Shown: positions 1 through 10,394, counted from the first letter of the stretch. The stretch: 49,206 nucleotides of DNA from Bacteroidota bacterium (GCA_016124275.1 WGOA01000011.1:1-49206); one strand, 5' to 3'. Made by a program: numbers and translations. Notes: a model not told the origin generated them from the sequence alone.

Positions 1-416
1 CCATACAAAGGTATATCACTATAAAAAATGGATCAAACCTAAACCTTTTGAGCGCCTTGGATAATTTAAAGGCCGCAAAACCCGAGGATCAAAAACTGGT
101 ATTAAACACGCAAGATGGTTTTTCACAAATACCGCTTGGCAAAATCACGATGATTGAAAGTGATAGAAATTATAGTTATATTTATTAAAGCGATTCAACA
201 AGGAAGCTCTCCTCCAAAAACCTGGCCTACTTTGAGGATTTTTTAACCGACAAAGGTTTCTTCCGATGCCATCGTTCCTATATCGTGAATCGACTGCATG
301 TGGACTCCCTGAAAAACGAGGAGCTCCTGATGAAGGATGGGAGGCTCATTCCTGTCTCGCGCCGCAAGAAAAGCACCACCAAAGCGTGGGTGCGTATGGC
401 TGCCCCTATTGCTTGA
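1..416 (+). pseudogene. LytTR-type response regulator, C-terminal part, interrupted by a stop
   Basis: The frame starting at base 3 is open from the left edge and encodes a linker followed by a LytTR DNA-binding domain. The first part ends ...MIESDRNYSYIY and is cut by TAA at 186-188. The same frame then continues without a shift through SKNLAYFEDFL and the hallmark FFRCHRSYIVN and LIPVSRRKK segments to TGA at 414-416. Family knowledge: LytTR domains bind DNA and sit behind a receiver domain in LytR/AlgR regulators; the receiver would lie left of the window. The stop falls in the middle of the domain, so the product should be unable to bind DNA unless the stop is read through or is a sequence error. 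The last 11 bases overlap the end of the convergent permease gene. Confidence in the family is high; whether it is a true pseudogene is unknown. Confidence 0.75.
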
Positions 417-2136
417 GCTTGGGATCGAGTGCATCGCGCAGTGCTTCGCCGATCAGGTTGTAGGCCGTCACCGTCAGGAAGATGGCCAGACCAGGAAAAT
501 ACACCAGCCAGGACGCTTCGAATTCTTGCCGGCCTTTGCTCAGCATCTGGCCCCAGGTAACCACGTCATCAGGGACACCGATGCCCAGAAACGACAAGCC
601 ACTTTCGACCAAAATAGCGGAAGCGATGCCGAAGGCGATGGCCACGAAAACCGGAGCCAGCGAGTTGGGAAGGGCGTGACGGAAAATGACGCGAAACTCG
701 CTGAAGCCCAGGCTGCGCGCGGCGTCAATGAATTCCAGGCTCCGGGTGCGCAGCAATTCTGCGCGCGTAAAACGGGCAATGCCCGTCCAGGAAGTAGCCC
801 CGATGATGATCATCAACAGGGTCATGGAACGGTCCAAAATAGCCGTGATGGTAATGATGATGAGCAGGCGCGGCAGGGAGTTGAGGATCTCAATGCCCCG
901 GCTGACAAAGGTATCCACAGGCACGTGCACCTCATCGGTGAACCAGCCCAGCTTGGCGCGATTCAGGAGCGCCCCAACGACCAGACAAACCGCCAAAAAA
1001 GCTACGCCCACGCCCCATAGTCCGAGCTTGCCGCCGTAAAAAAACAGCAACCCAAAGCCGATCAGCACCAGCCAATAGCGAATACGCGCAGTGCGCAAGC
1101 CAGTATCCCCAAAATAGCCGGCCAATGCGCCCAACACAATGCCAATAAAGGTGGCGATGCCCATGGAGATCAGGCCGATGGTGAGCGAGATGCGCGACCC
1201 GTGAATCAGGCCACTGAGCACGTCAGCACCCACTTGGTCCGTGCCGAGATGGTGACGAAAACGCGAGGGCGCATCAATGATTTCGCCTTCCAACGTTTTG
1301 AATTTCTGCACGCCGCCGGGAGAGGCATAGTCGCGGTTGTATCGGTCGGATTTGCCGGGCGAATAGGGCACCGGTGCCCACACCACTTCGTCCAGCGCCA
1401 GTGCCTTCCAGTTGGTGATGTCAAACTGAAGCCGCTCTGGATTGCCGGCCTCGTTGTACACCGTATCCACAGTGGTGGGCGCAAAAACGGATGTCCAGGC
1501 GGGGTAATAGGTTTCACCGCGGTACTCCGCGTAAAGAGGCTGGTCGTTAGCCAGGTAAGGAGCGTAAACGGCGATCAATATCAACGCGCCCAACACATAG
1601 ACCGACACCATGGCCGGAACATTGCGGGTAAACTGCTTGATGGCATAGCGCTGAAACGAGAATTCTTCGGCGTTGTAGGCATCCTTGTCAAAGGTCATGG
1701 AAGACTGGCCCCAATAAAACAACAACACGCCCAAAGCGAGCACCATGGCGCCTAAGGCCACATTAAAACCTATGGTTGGAACAAGCATTCCCGCACCGGC
1801 AGTAATGGCCACAGGCAACAAGATCAACAGCCACTTTCCAGGCAATTGGTTGTGGTACAACCGATAGGTCTCCAGCGTAAGCAGCGTTAGGGCGCCCAAA
1901 CTGACCAACATCATCCAACGCTCCGGCAGCGGAAAGGCCCAAAGCAGCAGCAAGTAAACAAAGGCACCACTCCGGGTTAAGGTGGTCCATACCCACAGGT
2001 TGTACAAGGGAACAAATGCCTTCCACGGTGCCAGTCCGCATTTCTTAAAGTTTGGGTACAAGGCCAAACCAAAAACTGCCGAAGCTGCCGCGATTTTGGC
2101 CAGTTCAAGGAAGAGATGCAAGAGGAAAGGTGACAT
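406..2136 (-). CDS. Oligopeptide/dipeptide ABC transporter permease, OppC/DppC type, with N-terminal membrane extension
   Basis: Inner-membrane permease subunit of a peptide-type ABC importer, 576 aa from the ATG at 2136. The frame also opens at a TTG at 2211, inside the upstream gene; I prefer the ATG because it begins a hydrophobic segment (MSPFLLHLFLEL). The C-terminal half carries the ABC permease domain, with the cytoplasmic EAA loop EFIDAARSLGF...RHALPN that docks on the ATPase. The first ~150 residues form about four membrane segments containing GLAPWKAFVPLYNLWV, which resembles the small hydrophobic domain found in front of some Bacteroidota signal peptidases (DUF5684-like). OppC proteins are normally about 300 aa, so the extension plus a periplasmic insertion nearly doubles the size. 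It is third in a minus-strand operon after the binding protein and the OppB-type permease. Substrate not determinable. Confidence 0.88.
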   Translation of the reverse strand: MSPFLLHLFLELAKIAAASAVFGLALYPNFKKCGLAPWKAFVPLYNLWVWTTLTRSGAFVYLLLLWAFPLPERWMMLVSLGALTLLTLETYRLYHNQLPGKWLLILLPVAITAGAGMLVPTIGFNVALGAMVLALGVLLFYWGQSSMTFDKDAYNAEEFSFQRYAIKQFTRNVPAMVSVYVLGALILIAVYAPYLANDQPLYAEYRGETYYPAWTSVFAPTTVDTVYNEAGNPERLQFDITNWKALALDEVVWAPVPYSPGKSDRYNRDYASPGGVQKFKTLEGEIIDAPSRFRHHLGTDQVGADVLSGLIHGSRISLTIGLISMGIATFIGIVLGALAGYFGDTGLRTARIRYWLVLIGFGLLFFYGGKLGLWGVGVAFLAVCLVVGALLNRAKLGWFTDEVHVPVDTFVSRGIEILNSLPRLLIIITITAILDRSMTLLMIIIGATSWTGIARFTRAELLRTRSLEFIDAARSLGFSEFRVIFRHALPNSLAPVFVAIAFGIASAILVESGLSFLGIGVPDDVVTWGQMLSKGRQEFEASWLVYFPGLAIFLTVTAYNLIGEALRDALDPKLKQ

Positions 2137-2182
2137 GGGCTGCAGGATCTGTTGAGGGCAAAGGCGTAAGGAAAAGCTGGAA

Positions 2183-3748
2183 TTACTTGTAGGATATACG
2201 CGGGTCGGCAATGCCGTACAACACGTCGGAGACCAGGTAACCGATCATGGTGAAGAAACCCAAAATGGTGAAGATGCTTACGATAACCGGGTAGTCCTGA
2301 TTGATGACCGCCTCGTAAATCATCACGCCCATACCCGGGTAGCTGAAAATCATTTCAATGATAATGGACCCGCCGATGGCTACCGGAAAAATATCCGCAA
2401 ACACCGTAATGATCGGGATCAATGAATTTCGAAGGGCGTGTTTGAGCACCACTGATTTTTCGGGAAGGCCTTTGGCCCTTGCGGTGCGGATGTAATCCTG
2501 GCCGAATACTTCAATCATGCCCACCCGCATAATGCGGCTCAAAAAGGCGAATGATCCATACGTGTAAGCGAGCACCGGCAAAACAAAGAAGGGAGCGCGA
2601 TGCTGGATCTTTTGCCAAAGGTTCATTTCATCCGGGAGGTAACGAGCCGGGTCCATGATGCCTGATTCTGGAAACCACACCAGGTTGTCCGGATTGGCAA
2701 ACATGTACAAAAGCCATGTGCCGACAAAAAAGACCGGAAGCGAATAGAGGATAAACAAGATGATGGAAGAGATTCGGTCAAATGGACCGTTGCGTTTGTA
2801 CGCCGACAAGATGCCGATGGGCACCGAGATCAGGTAGGCCAGAAAAATGCCCAACCCTGCCAGTAAAAGGGACCACATAACGCGCTGACCGATCTTGTCG
2901 CGGATGGGCTGACCGTCATGAAATGACTTTCCAAAGTCGCCGCGAATCATGCCGTATCGGGTTCGGTTGCCCGGATTCTTCCGCACAAAAGGGACATCAC
3001 CAAACAGCCAAAGGTGGTACTGGTTAAAGTAGCCGTGCCATTGCAGCGTAGGAATAAAGGATTTCCAACGGGAACTCTGGGTGCTCATGGCCTCATAGGC
3101 TTGGCGCACTTCGGCATAAGCCGCAGCGGGGGCAGCTAAAAAGGTGGCACCGGCGTAAAGGCTTTGGAGCGAGTCAAGTTTGGTTTCAATAACAGTTGGA
3201 TCCTCCGTGCGCATTAACATGCCATAGGAAATGTTACTTCGATTGATCTTCTCCTGCATCTGGTTCTTCTTGTCCTGAAACAGGGCGAGTTCATCGGCCA
3301 TGGCCACCGAATCGATGTTGGCCGTATCCATAGGCATTTCTGCAAGAAACAAGGCATCGGGATTGATGCCGCCGTGCGCCCTTTTGGCTTTTTGCAGCGC
3401 CAGGTAGTAGCGGCTCACCGTTTCCCAATTGCCTGTGCGGTTGACCAACTTGGTCAGCGCTTTGCGCTCGCTCTGCTCAGGGATGCGGTACAGGGTATCC
3501 GGTTGAGCGAGCGTGCCTAAGGTCATGTAAAAGACCGGGCGATCCAGACCCAGCTCTTTTCGGAGTTCCTGGCGCTGTTGTGAGGCTGCACTGCTTTGTT
3601 CGCTGGTGCCGCCTTCAGAATCTGCGGCGCGGAGCAAACGCTCTACCGGATCGCCTGGCGCATTAATGCTGATGACAAAGGCCAAAAGCGAAATGATCAG
3701 CAGCGTGGGAATAAAAGCCACGATGCGCTTGAGAATGTATTTGAACAT
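2183..3748 (-). CDS. Oligopeptide/dipeptide ABC transporter permease, OppB/DppB type
   Basis: Integral membrane subunit of a peptide-type ABC importer, 521 aa. It begins MFKYILKRIVAFIPTLLIIS, the usual OppB first membrane helix, followed by APGDPVERLL. The permease core with its EAA loop (DYIRTARAKGLPE...KHALRNSLIP) is near the C terminus. Between the first helix and the core lies a long polar insertion of roughly 180-200 residues, rich in Gln, Glu and Lys and predicted to face the periplasm, which makes the protein clearly longer than the ~310 aa typical of the family. It sits 13 bp downstream of the binding-protein gene and 46 bp upstream of the OppC-type gene, so the three are probably one transcript. 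No ATP-binding subunit gene is present in the window. Confidence 0.9.
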   Translation of the reverse strand: MFKYILKRIVAFIPTLLIISLLAFVISINAPGDPVERLLRAADSEGGTSEQSSAASQQRQELRKELGLDRPVFYMTLGTLAQPDTLYRIPEQSERKALTKLVNRTGNWETVSRYYLALQKAKRAHGGINPDALFLAEMPMDTANIDSVAMADELALFQDKKNQMQEKINRSNISYGMLMRTEDPTVIETKLDSLQSLYAGATFLAAPAAAYAEVRQAYEAMSTQSSRWKSFIPTLQWHGYFNQYHLWLFGDVPFVRKNPGNRTRYGMIRGDFGKSFHDGQPIRDKIGQRVMWSLLLAGLGIFLAYLISVPIGILSAYKRNGPFDRISSIILFILYSLPVFFVGTWLLYMFANPDNLVWFPESGIMDPARYLPDEMNLWQKIQHRAPFFVLPVLAYTYGSFAFLSRIMRVGMIEVFGQDYIRTARAKGLPEKSVVLKHALRNSLIPIITVFADIFPVAIGGSIIIEMIFSYPGMGVMIYEAVINQDYPVIVSIFTILGFFTMIGYLVSDVLYGIADPRISYK

Positions 3749-3761
3749 GGTTGGGCCTGGC

Positions 3762-5561
3762 TTATAGTTGCTCCGGTGTCAGCGTGGCACTTCCCGTGGC
3801 AAACTCCGGTCGTAGCTTGAGGTTATTGGTAAACAGTCCTGGCTTTTCGCTGTACATCTGCCGGTTGGCAAAGCGTTTGTGGATGACCGTAGGGCGCACC
3901 CGGCTGTACAGGAAAACATAGGGTTGATCATCGTAAATGCGCTTCTGTAAGGCCTTTTCTACAAGGGCGCGTTCGTCTTTATCCACCTTGCTGTTGCAGA
4001 GGTCGATCAGGGCATCGCTAGCAGCGTCGCCAAAACCCACAAAGTTGGAGCCTTTGTTCACCCAGGAACTGGTGTGCCACAATTGTACCGGATCGGAGTA
4101 AGAGCCGCTTCCCCCCCAAACCCCGAACATGGCGTCAAAATCGTGTTCGTAAGCCTTTTTGTAGAGAATGGTGAAATCGAGTGGCACCGTATTGGCTTCC
4201 AGACCCACCTTGTAGTACTCCTCTTTCATCATCAGCGCCGTCTCCTTGCTCAGCTGGGAGTTGCCAAAATAATTCATGTCAAAGCGGAAGGCCACCTTGC
4301 GGCCGTTGATCACCTTGTCGCGGATGTTGTCGCCATCGGTGTCCACCCAGCCAGCCTTAGTCAACAGCATGGCGGCGGTGTCCAAATCAAAAGGTATGGG
4401 GCGGAGATCCTGGTTGTACGACGGTACCAGCGGAGACGTATTGCTGGTCTGGCGCTGGCCATTGTTGTAAAGCAAGACTTCGATGATTTCATCTACCGGC
4501 GTGGCGTAAGCCATGGCCCTTCGAACTGTTTTGTCAGCAAAAAACGGCATGCGGCCCACCTCTTCCGGGCGCATATTGAGCCCCAAGTAAGCATAGGCGT
4601 ATTCCGGCACAAACTCGGAATCGAAGGCCTCGTTGAAATAATCCAGGGCCTGGAGTTTGAGCAGGGAACTGTTGCCAATATTGACCCCCACATCCACCTT
4701 TTGGTTCTTGAGCGCCATCTTGGTGGCCGCAGCATCCTTGATGATGCGGAAAACGATCTTGTCGGGATAGTTGGCGTTGTAGCGGCTGGTGTCGTTGTCG
4801 CCCCACCAATTTTTCTTGCGGGTCAACTCAATGTAGTTGTCCGTTTGCCATGCAGTAATCTGGTAAGGACCCAGGCCCACAAGGCGCTCCGGCTTGTAGG
4901 AGTTGTCCGCGTCATTAAATGTTTGCATCCAGTCAACCAGATCCTGCCCGGCTTTGGATTTGAAATTGGGCGAGTAAAAATCAGTAAAAGAGTAGCGGTC
5001 TAACACACCATCCGGATCCCAATAACTCTGTTGTTGAAGGTAGATTTCTCCGTAGATCTCCGCATTAGTCGCATAGACCTTTTTGGCCTTCATGGTAAAT
5101 GCATAAGGATCATTAGGATCCAGGAGCACATCCTCAATCACCGTGTCGTAAATAGGTCGAACGGCGGCGTTGTCGGTGAGCGGGCAAATCTGCAGCTTGG
5201 AGGTGAACAGCACATCCTTGGCCGTGAGCTCTTCACCGTTATCCCACTTAATGCCTTTTCGCAGGCGGTATTTGTAATACAGTTGATCGTCTGAAATCTC
5301 CGGCATGGACTCTACCAGCGCAGGGAAAGTCTCCAGGCTACCAAAATCCAGCTTGACCAGGCTCTTCTGCGTGTAATTGAAAATGATGGTGCGGTCGCCG
5401 GAATTGTTGTTGAAAGGGTGCAGGCCATCGGGCTGTGAGGACAAGTGAAAGGTGACTACGTTTCTGCCCAAGTCCGGAGGTGGAACACAACCGGGAAAAA
5501 AAGCAAGCCCGATCAGGCAGGTGAGCAGAAGGGCGGATTGGAGGCGAAGAGCTGGTGACAT
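3762..5561 (-). CDS. ABC transporter substrate-binding lipoprotein, family 5 (OppA/DppA type)
   Basis: Extracytoplasmic solute-binding protein of the peptide/nickel family (SBP_bac_5), 599 aa. The N terminus is a lipoprotein signal: a hydrophobic stretch (LLLTCLIGLAFFPGC) with a Cys after Pro-Gly, so the mature protein should be lipid-anchored. Family-typical segments include KGIKWDNGEELTAKDVLFT near residue 100, LVGLGPYQITAW, and KTVRRAMAYATPVDEI in the central region. It would capture peptides or a related ligand and hand them to the two permeases encoded immediately downstream. First gene of the operon, with a promoter-like TATATTTG box about 70 bp upstream on the minus strand. The ligand cannot be read from the sequence. 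Confidence 0.9.
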   Translation of the reverse strand: MSPALRLQSALLLTCLIGLAFFPGCVPPPDLGRNVVTFHLSSQPDGLHPFNNNSGDRTIIFNYTQKSLVKLDFGSLETFPALVESMPEISDDQLYYKYRLRKGIKWDNGEELTAKDVLFTSKLQICPLTDNAAVRPIYDTVIEDVLLDPNDPYAFTMKAKKVYATNAEIYGEIYLQQQSYWDPDGVLDRYSFTDFYSPNFKSKAGQDLVDWMQTFNDADNSYKPERLVGLGPYQITAWQTDNYIELTRKKNWWGDNDTSRYNANYPDKIVFRIIKDAAATKMALKNQKVDVGVNIGNSSLLKLQALDYFNEAFDSEFVPEYAYAYLGLNMRPEEVGRMPFFADKTVRRAMAYATPVDEIIEVLLYNNGQRQTSNTSPLVPSYNQDLRPIPFDLDTAAMLLTKAGWVDTDGDNIRDKVINGRKVAFRFDMNYFGNSQLSKETALMMKEEYYKVGLEANTVPLDFTILYKKAYEHDFDAMFGVWGGSGSYSDPVQLWHTSSWVNKGSNFVGFGDAASDALIDLCNSKVDKDERALVEKALQKRIYDDQPYVFLYSRVRPTVIHKRFANRQMYSEKPGLFTNNLKLRPEFATGSATLTPEQL

Positions 5562-5631
5562 AGACAGAATAGTTTGACCCTCAATGGTTTAGCGCAGAAA
5601 TAACTGCCAATACTAGCGCGACCAAGGTTAA

Positions 5632-5662
5632 CAAATATAGGCAAACAGGCCTGCTTGCAAAA
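5632..5662 (-). promoter_or_regulatory. Bacteroidota-type promoter for the opp operon
   Basis: On the minus strand TATATTTG (5639-5632) matches the Bacteroidota -7 consensus TAnnTTTG. A TTTTG (5662-5658) lies 18 bp upstream as a possible -33 element. Transcription would begin around 5626, giving a leader of about 65 nt before the binding-protein ATG at 5561. Confidence 0.5.
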
Positions 5663-5782
5663 AGCCTGAAATGTTAAGAGTAGCCTTCTAAGGATTGACT
5701 TAATTTGCCGGACCTTAGAAAAGCGTGGGGGGCCGGGCTTTTGCTCTGTTTTTATTCACTTTACACCGCTAAGGTCCCGCCT

Positions 5783-6679
5783 ATGAAAGTAACCCAGCAC
5801 ACTGTTCTGATTTCCGGGGGAACTGGCCTTGTTGGTAGCCGCCTGACCCTTGCTCTCAGAGAACGTGGACATGAAGTTCGCATCTTGAGCAGGCAGCGGG
5901 GCATGGTCTATTGGGATCCGCGCCGGGGCCACCTGGCAGAAGATGCCTTTGATGGTGTTGACGCCATTGTTCACCTGGCCGGAGCAGGCATCGCCGACAA
6001 ACGTTGGTCGCCAGCCCGCAAACGCGAATTGGAAGAAAGCCGCCTTGGGACCACCCGCTTGCTCGCAGAAGCCCTTCAAACCCGCAAACATCAGGTTAAA
6101 TGCTTTGTCGCGGCTTCAGCGGTTGGTTTTTACGGCAGTCGAGGCGATGAGCGGCTGGACGAAAGCAGCGATCCAGGTTCAGACTTTCTGGCCAAATTGA
6201 GCCAGCAATGGGAACAGGCCAACGCAGCGGTTGCCGCGTTGGGCATACGGCTGGCCATCCTTCGCATCGGCATCGTGCTCTCCCGAAAAGGAGGTGCCTT
6301 GCCCGAACTGACCAAGACGCTTTCATTGGGCGTTGCCGGCGTGCTGGGAAGCGGCCGCCAATTCTACCCGGTCATTCACGTGGACGATCTGGCGCGCATG
6401 TTCCGTTTTGCCGTAGAAGAACCAAACCTTCAGGGTGTTTACAATGCCGTCGGGCCGGCACCCGTGCGGCAGCGCGACCTGATGCGGGCCATTTTGCGGG
6501 CCAGTGGCCGCAAAGCGATCCTGGCTCCCGTTCCCGAATTCGGGCTTCGGATGGTTTTAGGTGAAATGGCCGATGCCGTATTAATGAGCAGCCGCGCAGG
6601 CTGCCAGAAAATTGAAGAGGCGGGCTTCCGGTTTGATTACCCCACCGTCGAGCGCATGCTGGAGGCGCTGTATGCCTGA
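5783..6679 (+). CDS. TIGR01777 family epimerase (YfcH/SDR39U1-like)
   Basis: NAD(P)-binding short-chain dehydrogenase/epimerase-like protein, 298 aa from the ATG at 5783. The frame also opens at a TTG at 5705, but the ATG gives the usual family length and a start just before the nucleotide-binding glycine motif SGGTGLVGSRL. Other family marks are FVAASAVGFYGSRGDERLDES (active-site Tyr region), YPVIHVDDLARMF and VYNAVGPAPVRQRDLM. Members are widespread and often called nucleoside-diphosphate-sugar epimerase or cell-division inhibitor, but the substrate is unknown. It stands alone on the plus strand, divergent from the opp operon and convergent with metH. The name reflects family only. Confidence 0.9.
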   Translation: MKVTQHTVLISGGTGLVGSRLTLALRERGHEVRILSRQRGMVYWDPRRGHLAEDAFDGVDAIVHLAGAGIADKRWSPARKRELEESRLGTTRLLAEALQTRKHQVKCFVAASAVGFYGSRGDERLDESSDPGSDFLAKLSQQWEQANAAVAALGIRLAILRIGIVLSRKGGALPELTKTLSLGVAGVLGSGRQFYPVIHVDDLARMFRFAVEEPNLQGVYNAVGPAPVRQRDLMRAILRASGRKAILAPVPEFGLRMVLGEMADAVLMSSRAGCQKIEEAGFRFDYPTVERMLEALYA

Positions 6680-6731
6680 ACCCAGGGCAGTCCGCCCACA
6701 TTCCAGGTCTCGCCGTATTACCGCGCACGTT

Positions 6732-9700
6732 CTACCCGTAGTTCAACACGGGCCGCAACCAGCGCTCCATGACGTCCACCGGCCAACCTTTGCGGTGCGC
6801 AAGGTCTTCGACCTGATCGCGGCCTATTTTGCCCGTGCCGAAGTAGCGCGATTCCGGGTGGCTGAAGTACCAGCCGCTGACTGCTGCCGTCGGGAACATG
6901 GCGTAGGAATCCGTCAGCGTGATGCCCGTATTGCGCTCGGCGTCCAGCAGGGACCAGAGCGCGGCTTTTTCTGTGTGGTCCGGGCAGGCCGGGTAGCCCG
7001 GCGCCGGGCGAATGCCGCGGTACTTTTCGCGGATCAGGTCTTCCGCGCTCAGGTTTTCACCGGGCGAATAGCCCCAGTGCTCCGAGCGAATTTGCGCGTG
7101 CAGGTACTCCGCAAAGGCTTCGGCCAGGCGGTCGGCCAACGCTTTGAGCAAGATGCTGTTGTAATCGTCGTGCGCGGCTTCGTAAGCGGCGGCACGCGCT
7201 TCCAACCCGTGTCCGGTGGTCACGGCAAAGCCGCCAATCCAATCAGGGATGCCCTCCGGGGCGATAAAATCGGCCAGCGAGCGGTTGGGCTGTCCGTCTG
7301 ACTTGCTGTTCTGCTGGCGGATGTGGTGCAGCACGGTCAGCACCTCCCGGCGCGATTCGTCCGTCCAAACCACAATGTCATCGCCGCGGCGGTTGGCCGG
7401 GAACAGGCCGTAAACGCCGCGGGCCCGCAGCCATTTGCCGGCAATGAGCTCGGCCAGCATAGCCTGAGCGTCGTCAAAAAGCGCGCGGGCCTGCTCGCCT
7501 ACCACGGCGTCATCCAGGATGCCCGGATAGCGACCCGCCAGCTCCCAGGTTTGGAAGAAGGGGGTCCAGTCAATGACGGCGGCCAGGGTGGCCAGGTCCA
7601 CATTGTCCAGAACATGCACGCCCGGGTTGCGGGGGGCGGGGGGTGCGTATGCCTCAAAATCGAGTGCCGCAGCGTTTTTTCGGGCCTCTTCCAGCGTTAC
7701 GAAGCGGCCGGCATCCTGCTTGGCGGCATAGCGGTCGCGGAAAACCTGGTAATCTTCATCCAGCGCCTGCATAAAGCGCAAACGCTCCGTCTCGTTGCCC
7801 TTTAAGCTGCTGGCTACGGTTACGGCGCGAGACGCGTCCAGCACGTGCACCACCGGTTGCTGATAAGCCGGCGCGATTTTGACGGCCGTGTGCATCCGCG
7901 AGGTGGTCGCCCCGCCAATCAACAGCGGAATGTCAAAACCCTGGCGCTCCATTTCCTGCGCCACGTGCACCATTTCATCCAGCGAAGGGGTAATGAGCCC
8001 GCTGAGCCCGATCATGTCCACGTTATGCGTGCGCGCCGCTTCCAGAATGTGGTCAGCAGACACCATGACGCCGAGGTCAATGATGTCGTAGTTGTTGCAA
8101 CCCAAAACCACCCCAACAATGTTCTTGCCGATGTCGTGAACATCGCCCTTTACTGTAGCCATGAGGATGCGGCCCTTCGAACTACCGGCTGCTTTGCTGG
8201 CTTCAATGTAGGGGGTCAAATGGGCCACGGCGCGTTTCATGACACGGGCGGATTTTACCACCTGGGGAAGGAACATCTTGCCGGCCCCAAACAAGTCGCC
8301 GACCACGCCCATGCCGTCCATGAGCGGCCCTTCGATGACTTCGAGCGGCGCATCAAATTGCAGGCGCGCTTCTTCCGTATCCTCTTCTATGTAATCGGCC
8401 ATGCCCTTGATCAGGGCGTGGCGCAGGCGCTCGGCCACGGGGGCATTTCGCCAGCCTTCGTCCTTGACCGCAACTTTTCCTTTGGCACTGATAGTTTCCG
8501 CGTAACTCACCAGTCGCTCGGTGGCATCGTCGCGGCGGGCCAGGACAACATCTTCTACCCTTTCCAGCAATTCAGGTGCAATTTCATCGTATACTTCAAT
8601 CATACCTGCATTGACGATGCCCATGTCCATGCCAGATCGAATGGCGTGGTAGAGGAAAACCGTGTGCATCGCTTCGCGTACGGCGTCATTTCCCCGGAAC
8701 GAAAAAGACACATTGCTCACGCCGCCGCTTACCTTGACACCGGGCATGGAGGCCTTGATCTGCCGCGTGGCTTCAATGAAATCGAGCGCGTAGCGGTTGT
8801 GCTCTTCAATGCCGGTAGCTACCGCAAAAATGTTGGGGTCAAAAATGATGTCGTGAGGCGAAAAGCCCGCTTCCCGCAACAACAGCTCGTAGCTGCGCCG
8901 GCAGATGGCCACGCGCTTCTCTACCGAATCGGCCTGACCGCCTTCATCAAAGGCCATGACCACTACGGCAGCTCCGTAGCGGCGCACGGCGCGGGCGTGC
9001 TGCAGAAAAACTTCTTCGCCTTCTTTTAAACTGATGGAATTGACCACGCCTTTGCCCTGCAGGCACTTGAGGCCAGCTTCCAACACCGACCATTTGGAAG
9101 AATCCACCATGAAGGGCAACCGCGCGATGTCCGGCTCGGAGGCCATAAGATTAATGAAGCGCGTCATGGCCGCCGCGGAGTCCAACATAGCTTCGTCCAT
9201 GTTCACGTCCACGATCTGCGCGCCGCCATCCACCTGGTGCCGCGCCACCGACAGGGCTTCCTCGTATTTTTCGTCGCGGATCAGCCGCGCAAAGGCGCGC
9301 GAGCCGGTTACGTTGGTGCGCTCCCCAATGTTGACGAAGTTGGTCTCCTGCGTGATAACGAGTGGTTCCAATCCGCTCAGTCGCGTGTAAGGCGAATACT
9401 CCGCGGGCACGCGCGGCTTGTATTTGGCAGCAACTTCCGAAAAAACTCGAATATGATCCGGTGTGGTGCCGCAACAACCGCCAATGATGTTCACGAAACC
9501 ACTTCGACAAAAATCTTCGATCTGTGCGCCCATCATCTCCGGGCTTTCGTCGTACCCGCCAAAGGCATTGGGCAAGCCCGCGTTGGGGTATGCGGAAACA
9601 AAACAGGAAGCCATGCGCGAAATGGCCTCCAGGTGCGGCCGCATGTCTTTGGCGCCCAGCGCGCAGTTGAGGCCCACGCTGAACGGGTTGCCGTGTTCCA

Positions 9701-10394
9701 GCGAGATGTAAAACGCTTCCGGCGTTTGCCCGCTGAGCGTCCGGCCGCTGGCGTCGGTAATGGTGCCCGAAATCATGAGGGGCAAATCCAGCCCCTTTTC
9801 ATCCATCACCTGCCTGACCGCGTAAACGGCCGCTTTGGCATTGAGCGTGTCAAAAATGGTCTCGATCAGGATCAGGTCGCATCCGCCGTCAATCAGGCCG
9901 CGGGTTTGCTCGGCATAGGCTTCGGCCAACTCATCAAAGGTCACGGCGCGGTAGCCGGGGTTGTTCACATCGGGGGAAAGGCTTGCGGTGCGGTTGGTCG
10001 GCCCTATCGCACCGGCAACAAAGCGCGGCCTTGAAGGGTCGGCTGCCATGACGGCATCCGCGGCCTGGCGCGCCAGCCTGGCGCTTTCCACGTTGAGTTC
10101 GTAAACCACATGCTGCAAGCCGTAGTCTGCCTGGGCAATGGAGGTTCCGCTGAACGTATTGGTCTCGACGATATCGGCACCCGCCTCCAGATAAGCCCGG
10201 TGGATGTCCCGGATAATGTCCGGTCGGGTCAGGCTGAGCAGGTCATTGTTACCGCGAAGATCGCTGGGGTGATCGGCGAAACGCTCGCCCCTGAAATCGG
10301 CTTCCGTAAGCGTATGGCGCTGAATCATGGTGCCCATGGCACCGTCCAGCACAAGGATGCGCTGGCGTATAAGTTCCCGTATGGTGTGGCTCAT
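6732..10394 (-). CDS. metH: Methionine synthase, cobalamin-dependent (5-methyltetrahydrofolate--homocysteine methyltransferase)
   Basis: Transfers the methyl group of 5-methyltetrahydrofolate through cobalamin to homocysteine, making methionine in the cytosol. The 1220-aa protein has the complete four-module order. The homocysteine-binding domain runs to about residue 330, with zinc ligands Cys244 and the GGCCGT pair Cys307/Cys308. The pterin-binding domain spans about 350-620 ([12 protein letters not shown]). The cobalamin-binding domain has DVHDIG at 751-756, His753 being the lower axial ligand. The C-terminal AdoMet reactivation domain contains [12 protein letters not shown]. Length equals that of E. 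coli MetH. A SAM-I riboswitch occupies its leader, so high S-adenosylmethionine should lower expression. metF, which supplies methyl-tetrahydrofolate, is divergent from the same promoter region. Confidence 0.98.
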   Translation of the reverse strand: MSHTIRELIRQRILVLDGAMGTMIQRHTLTEADFRGERFADHPSDLRGNNDLLSLTRPDIIRDIHRAYLEAGADIVETNTFSGTSIAQADYGLQHVVYELNVESARLARQAADAVMAADPSRPRFVAGAIGPTNRTASLSPDVNNPGYRAVTFDELAEAYAEQTRGLIDGGCDLILIETIFDTLNAKAAVYAVRQVMDEKGLDLPLMISGTITDASGRTLSGQTPEAFYISLEHGNPFSVGLNCALGAKDMRPHLEAISRMASCFVSAYPNAGLPNAFGGYDESPEMMGAQIEDFCRSGFVNIIGGCCGTTPDHIRVFSEVAAKYKPRVPAEYSPYTRLSGLEPLVITQETNFVNIGERTNVTGSRAFARLIRDEKYEEALSVARHQVDGGAQIVDVNMDEAMLDSAAAMTRFINLMASEPDIARLPFMVDSSKWSVLEAGLKCLQGKGVVNSISLKEGEEVFLQHARAVRRYGAAVVVMAFDEGGQADSVEKRVAICRRSYELLLREAGFSPHDIIFDPNIFAVATGIEEHNRYALDFIEATRQIKASMPGVKVSGGVSNVSFSFRGNDAVREAMHTVFLYHAIRSGMDMGIVNAGMIEVYDEIAPELLERVEDVVLARRDDATERLVSYAETISAKGKVAVKDEGWRNAPVAERLRHALIKGMADYIEEDTEEARLQFDAPLEVIEGPLMDGMGVVGDLFGAGKMFLPQVVKSARVMKRAVAHLTPYIEASKAAGSSKGRILMATVKGDVHDIGKNIVGVVLGCNNYDIIDLGVMVSADHILEAARTHNVDMIGLSGLITPSLDEMVHVAQEMERQGFDIPLLIGGATTSRMHTAVKIAPAYQQPVVHVLDASRAVTVASSLKGNETERLRFMQALDEDYQVFRDRYAAKQDAGRFVTLEEARKNAAALDFEAYAPPAPRNPGVHVLDNVDLATLAAVIDWTPFFQTWELAGRYPGILDDAVVGEQARALFDDAQAMLAELIAGKWLRARGVYGLFPANRRGDDIVVWTDESRREVLTVLHHIRQQNSKSDGQPNRSLADFIAPEGIPDWIGGFAVTTGHGLEARAAAYEAAHDDYNSILLKALADRLAEAFAEYLHAQIRSEHWGYSPGENLSAEDLIREKYRGIRPAPGYPACPDHTEKAALWSLLDAERNTGITLTDSYAMFPTAAVSGWYFSHPESRYFGTGKIGRDQVEDLAHRKGWPVDVMERWLRPVLNYG

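Noticed and set aside
6732-10394. Plus-strand frames up to ~390 aa antisense to metH, and similar ones opposite aceA and aceB
   Set aside because: MetH, AceA and AceB are unambiguous full-length enzymes; the opposite frames are rich in His/Arg/Gly without motifs, typical of shadows in GC-rich DNA.
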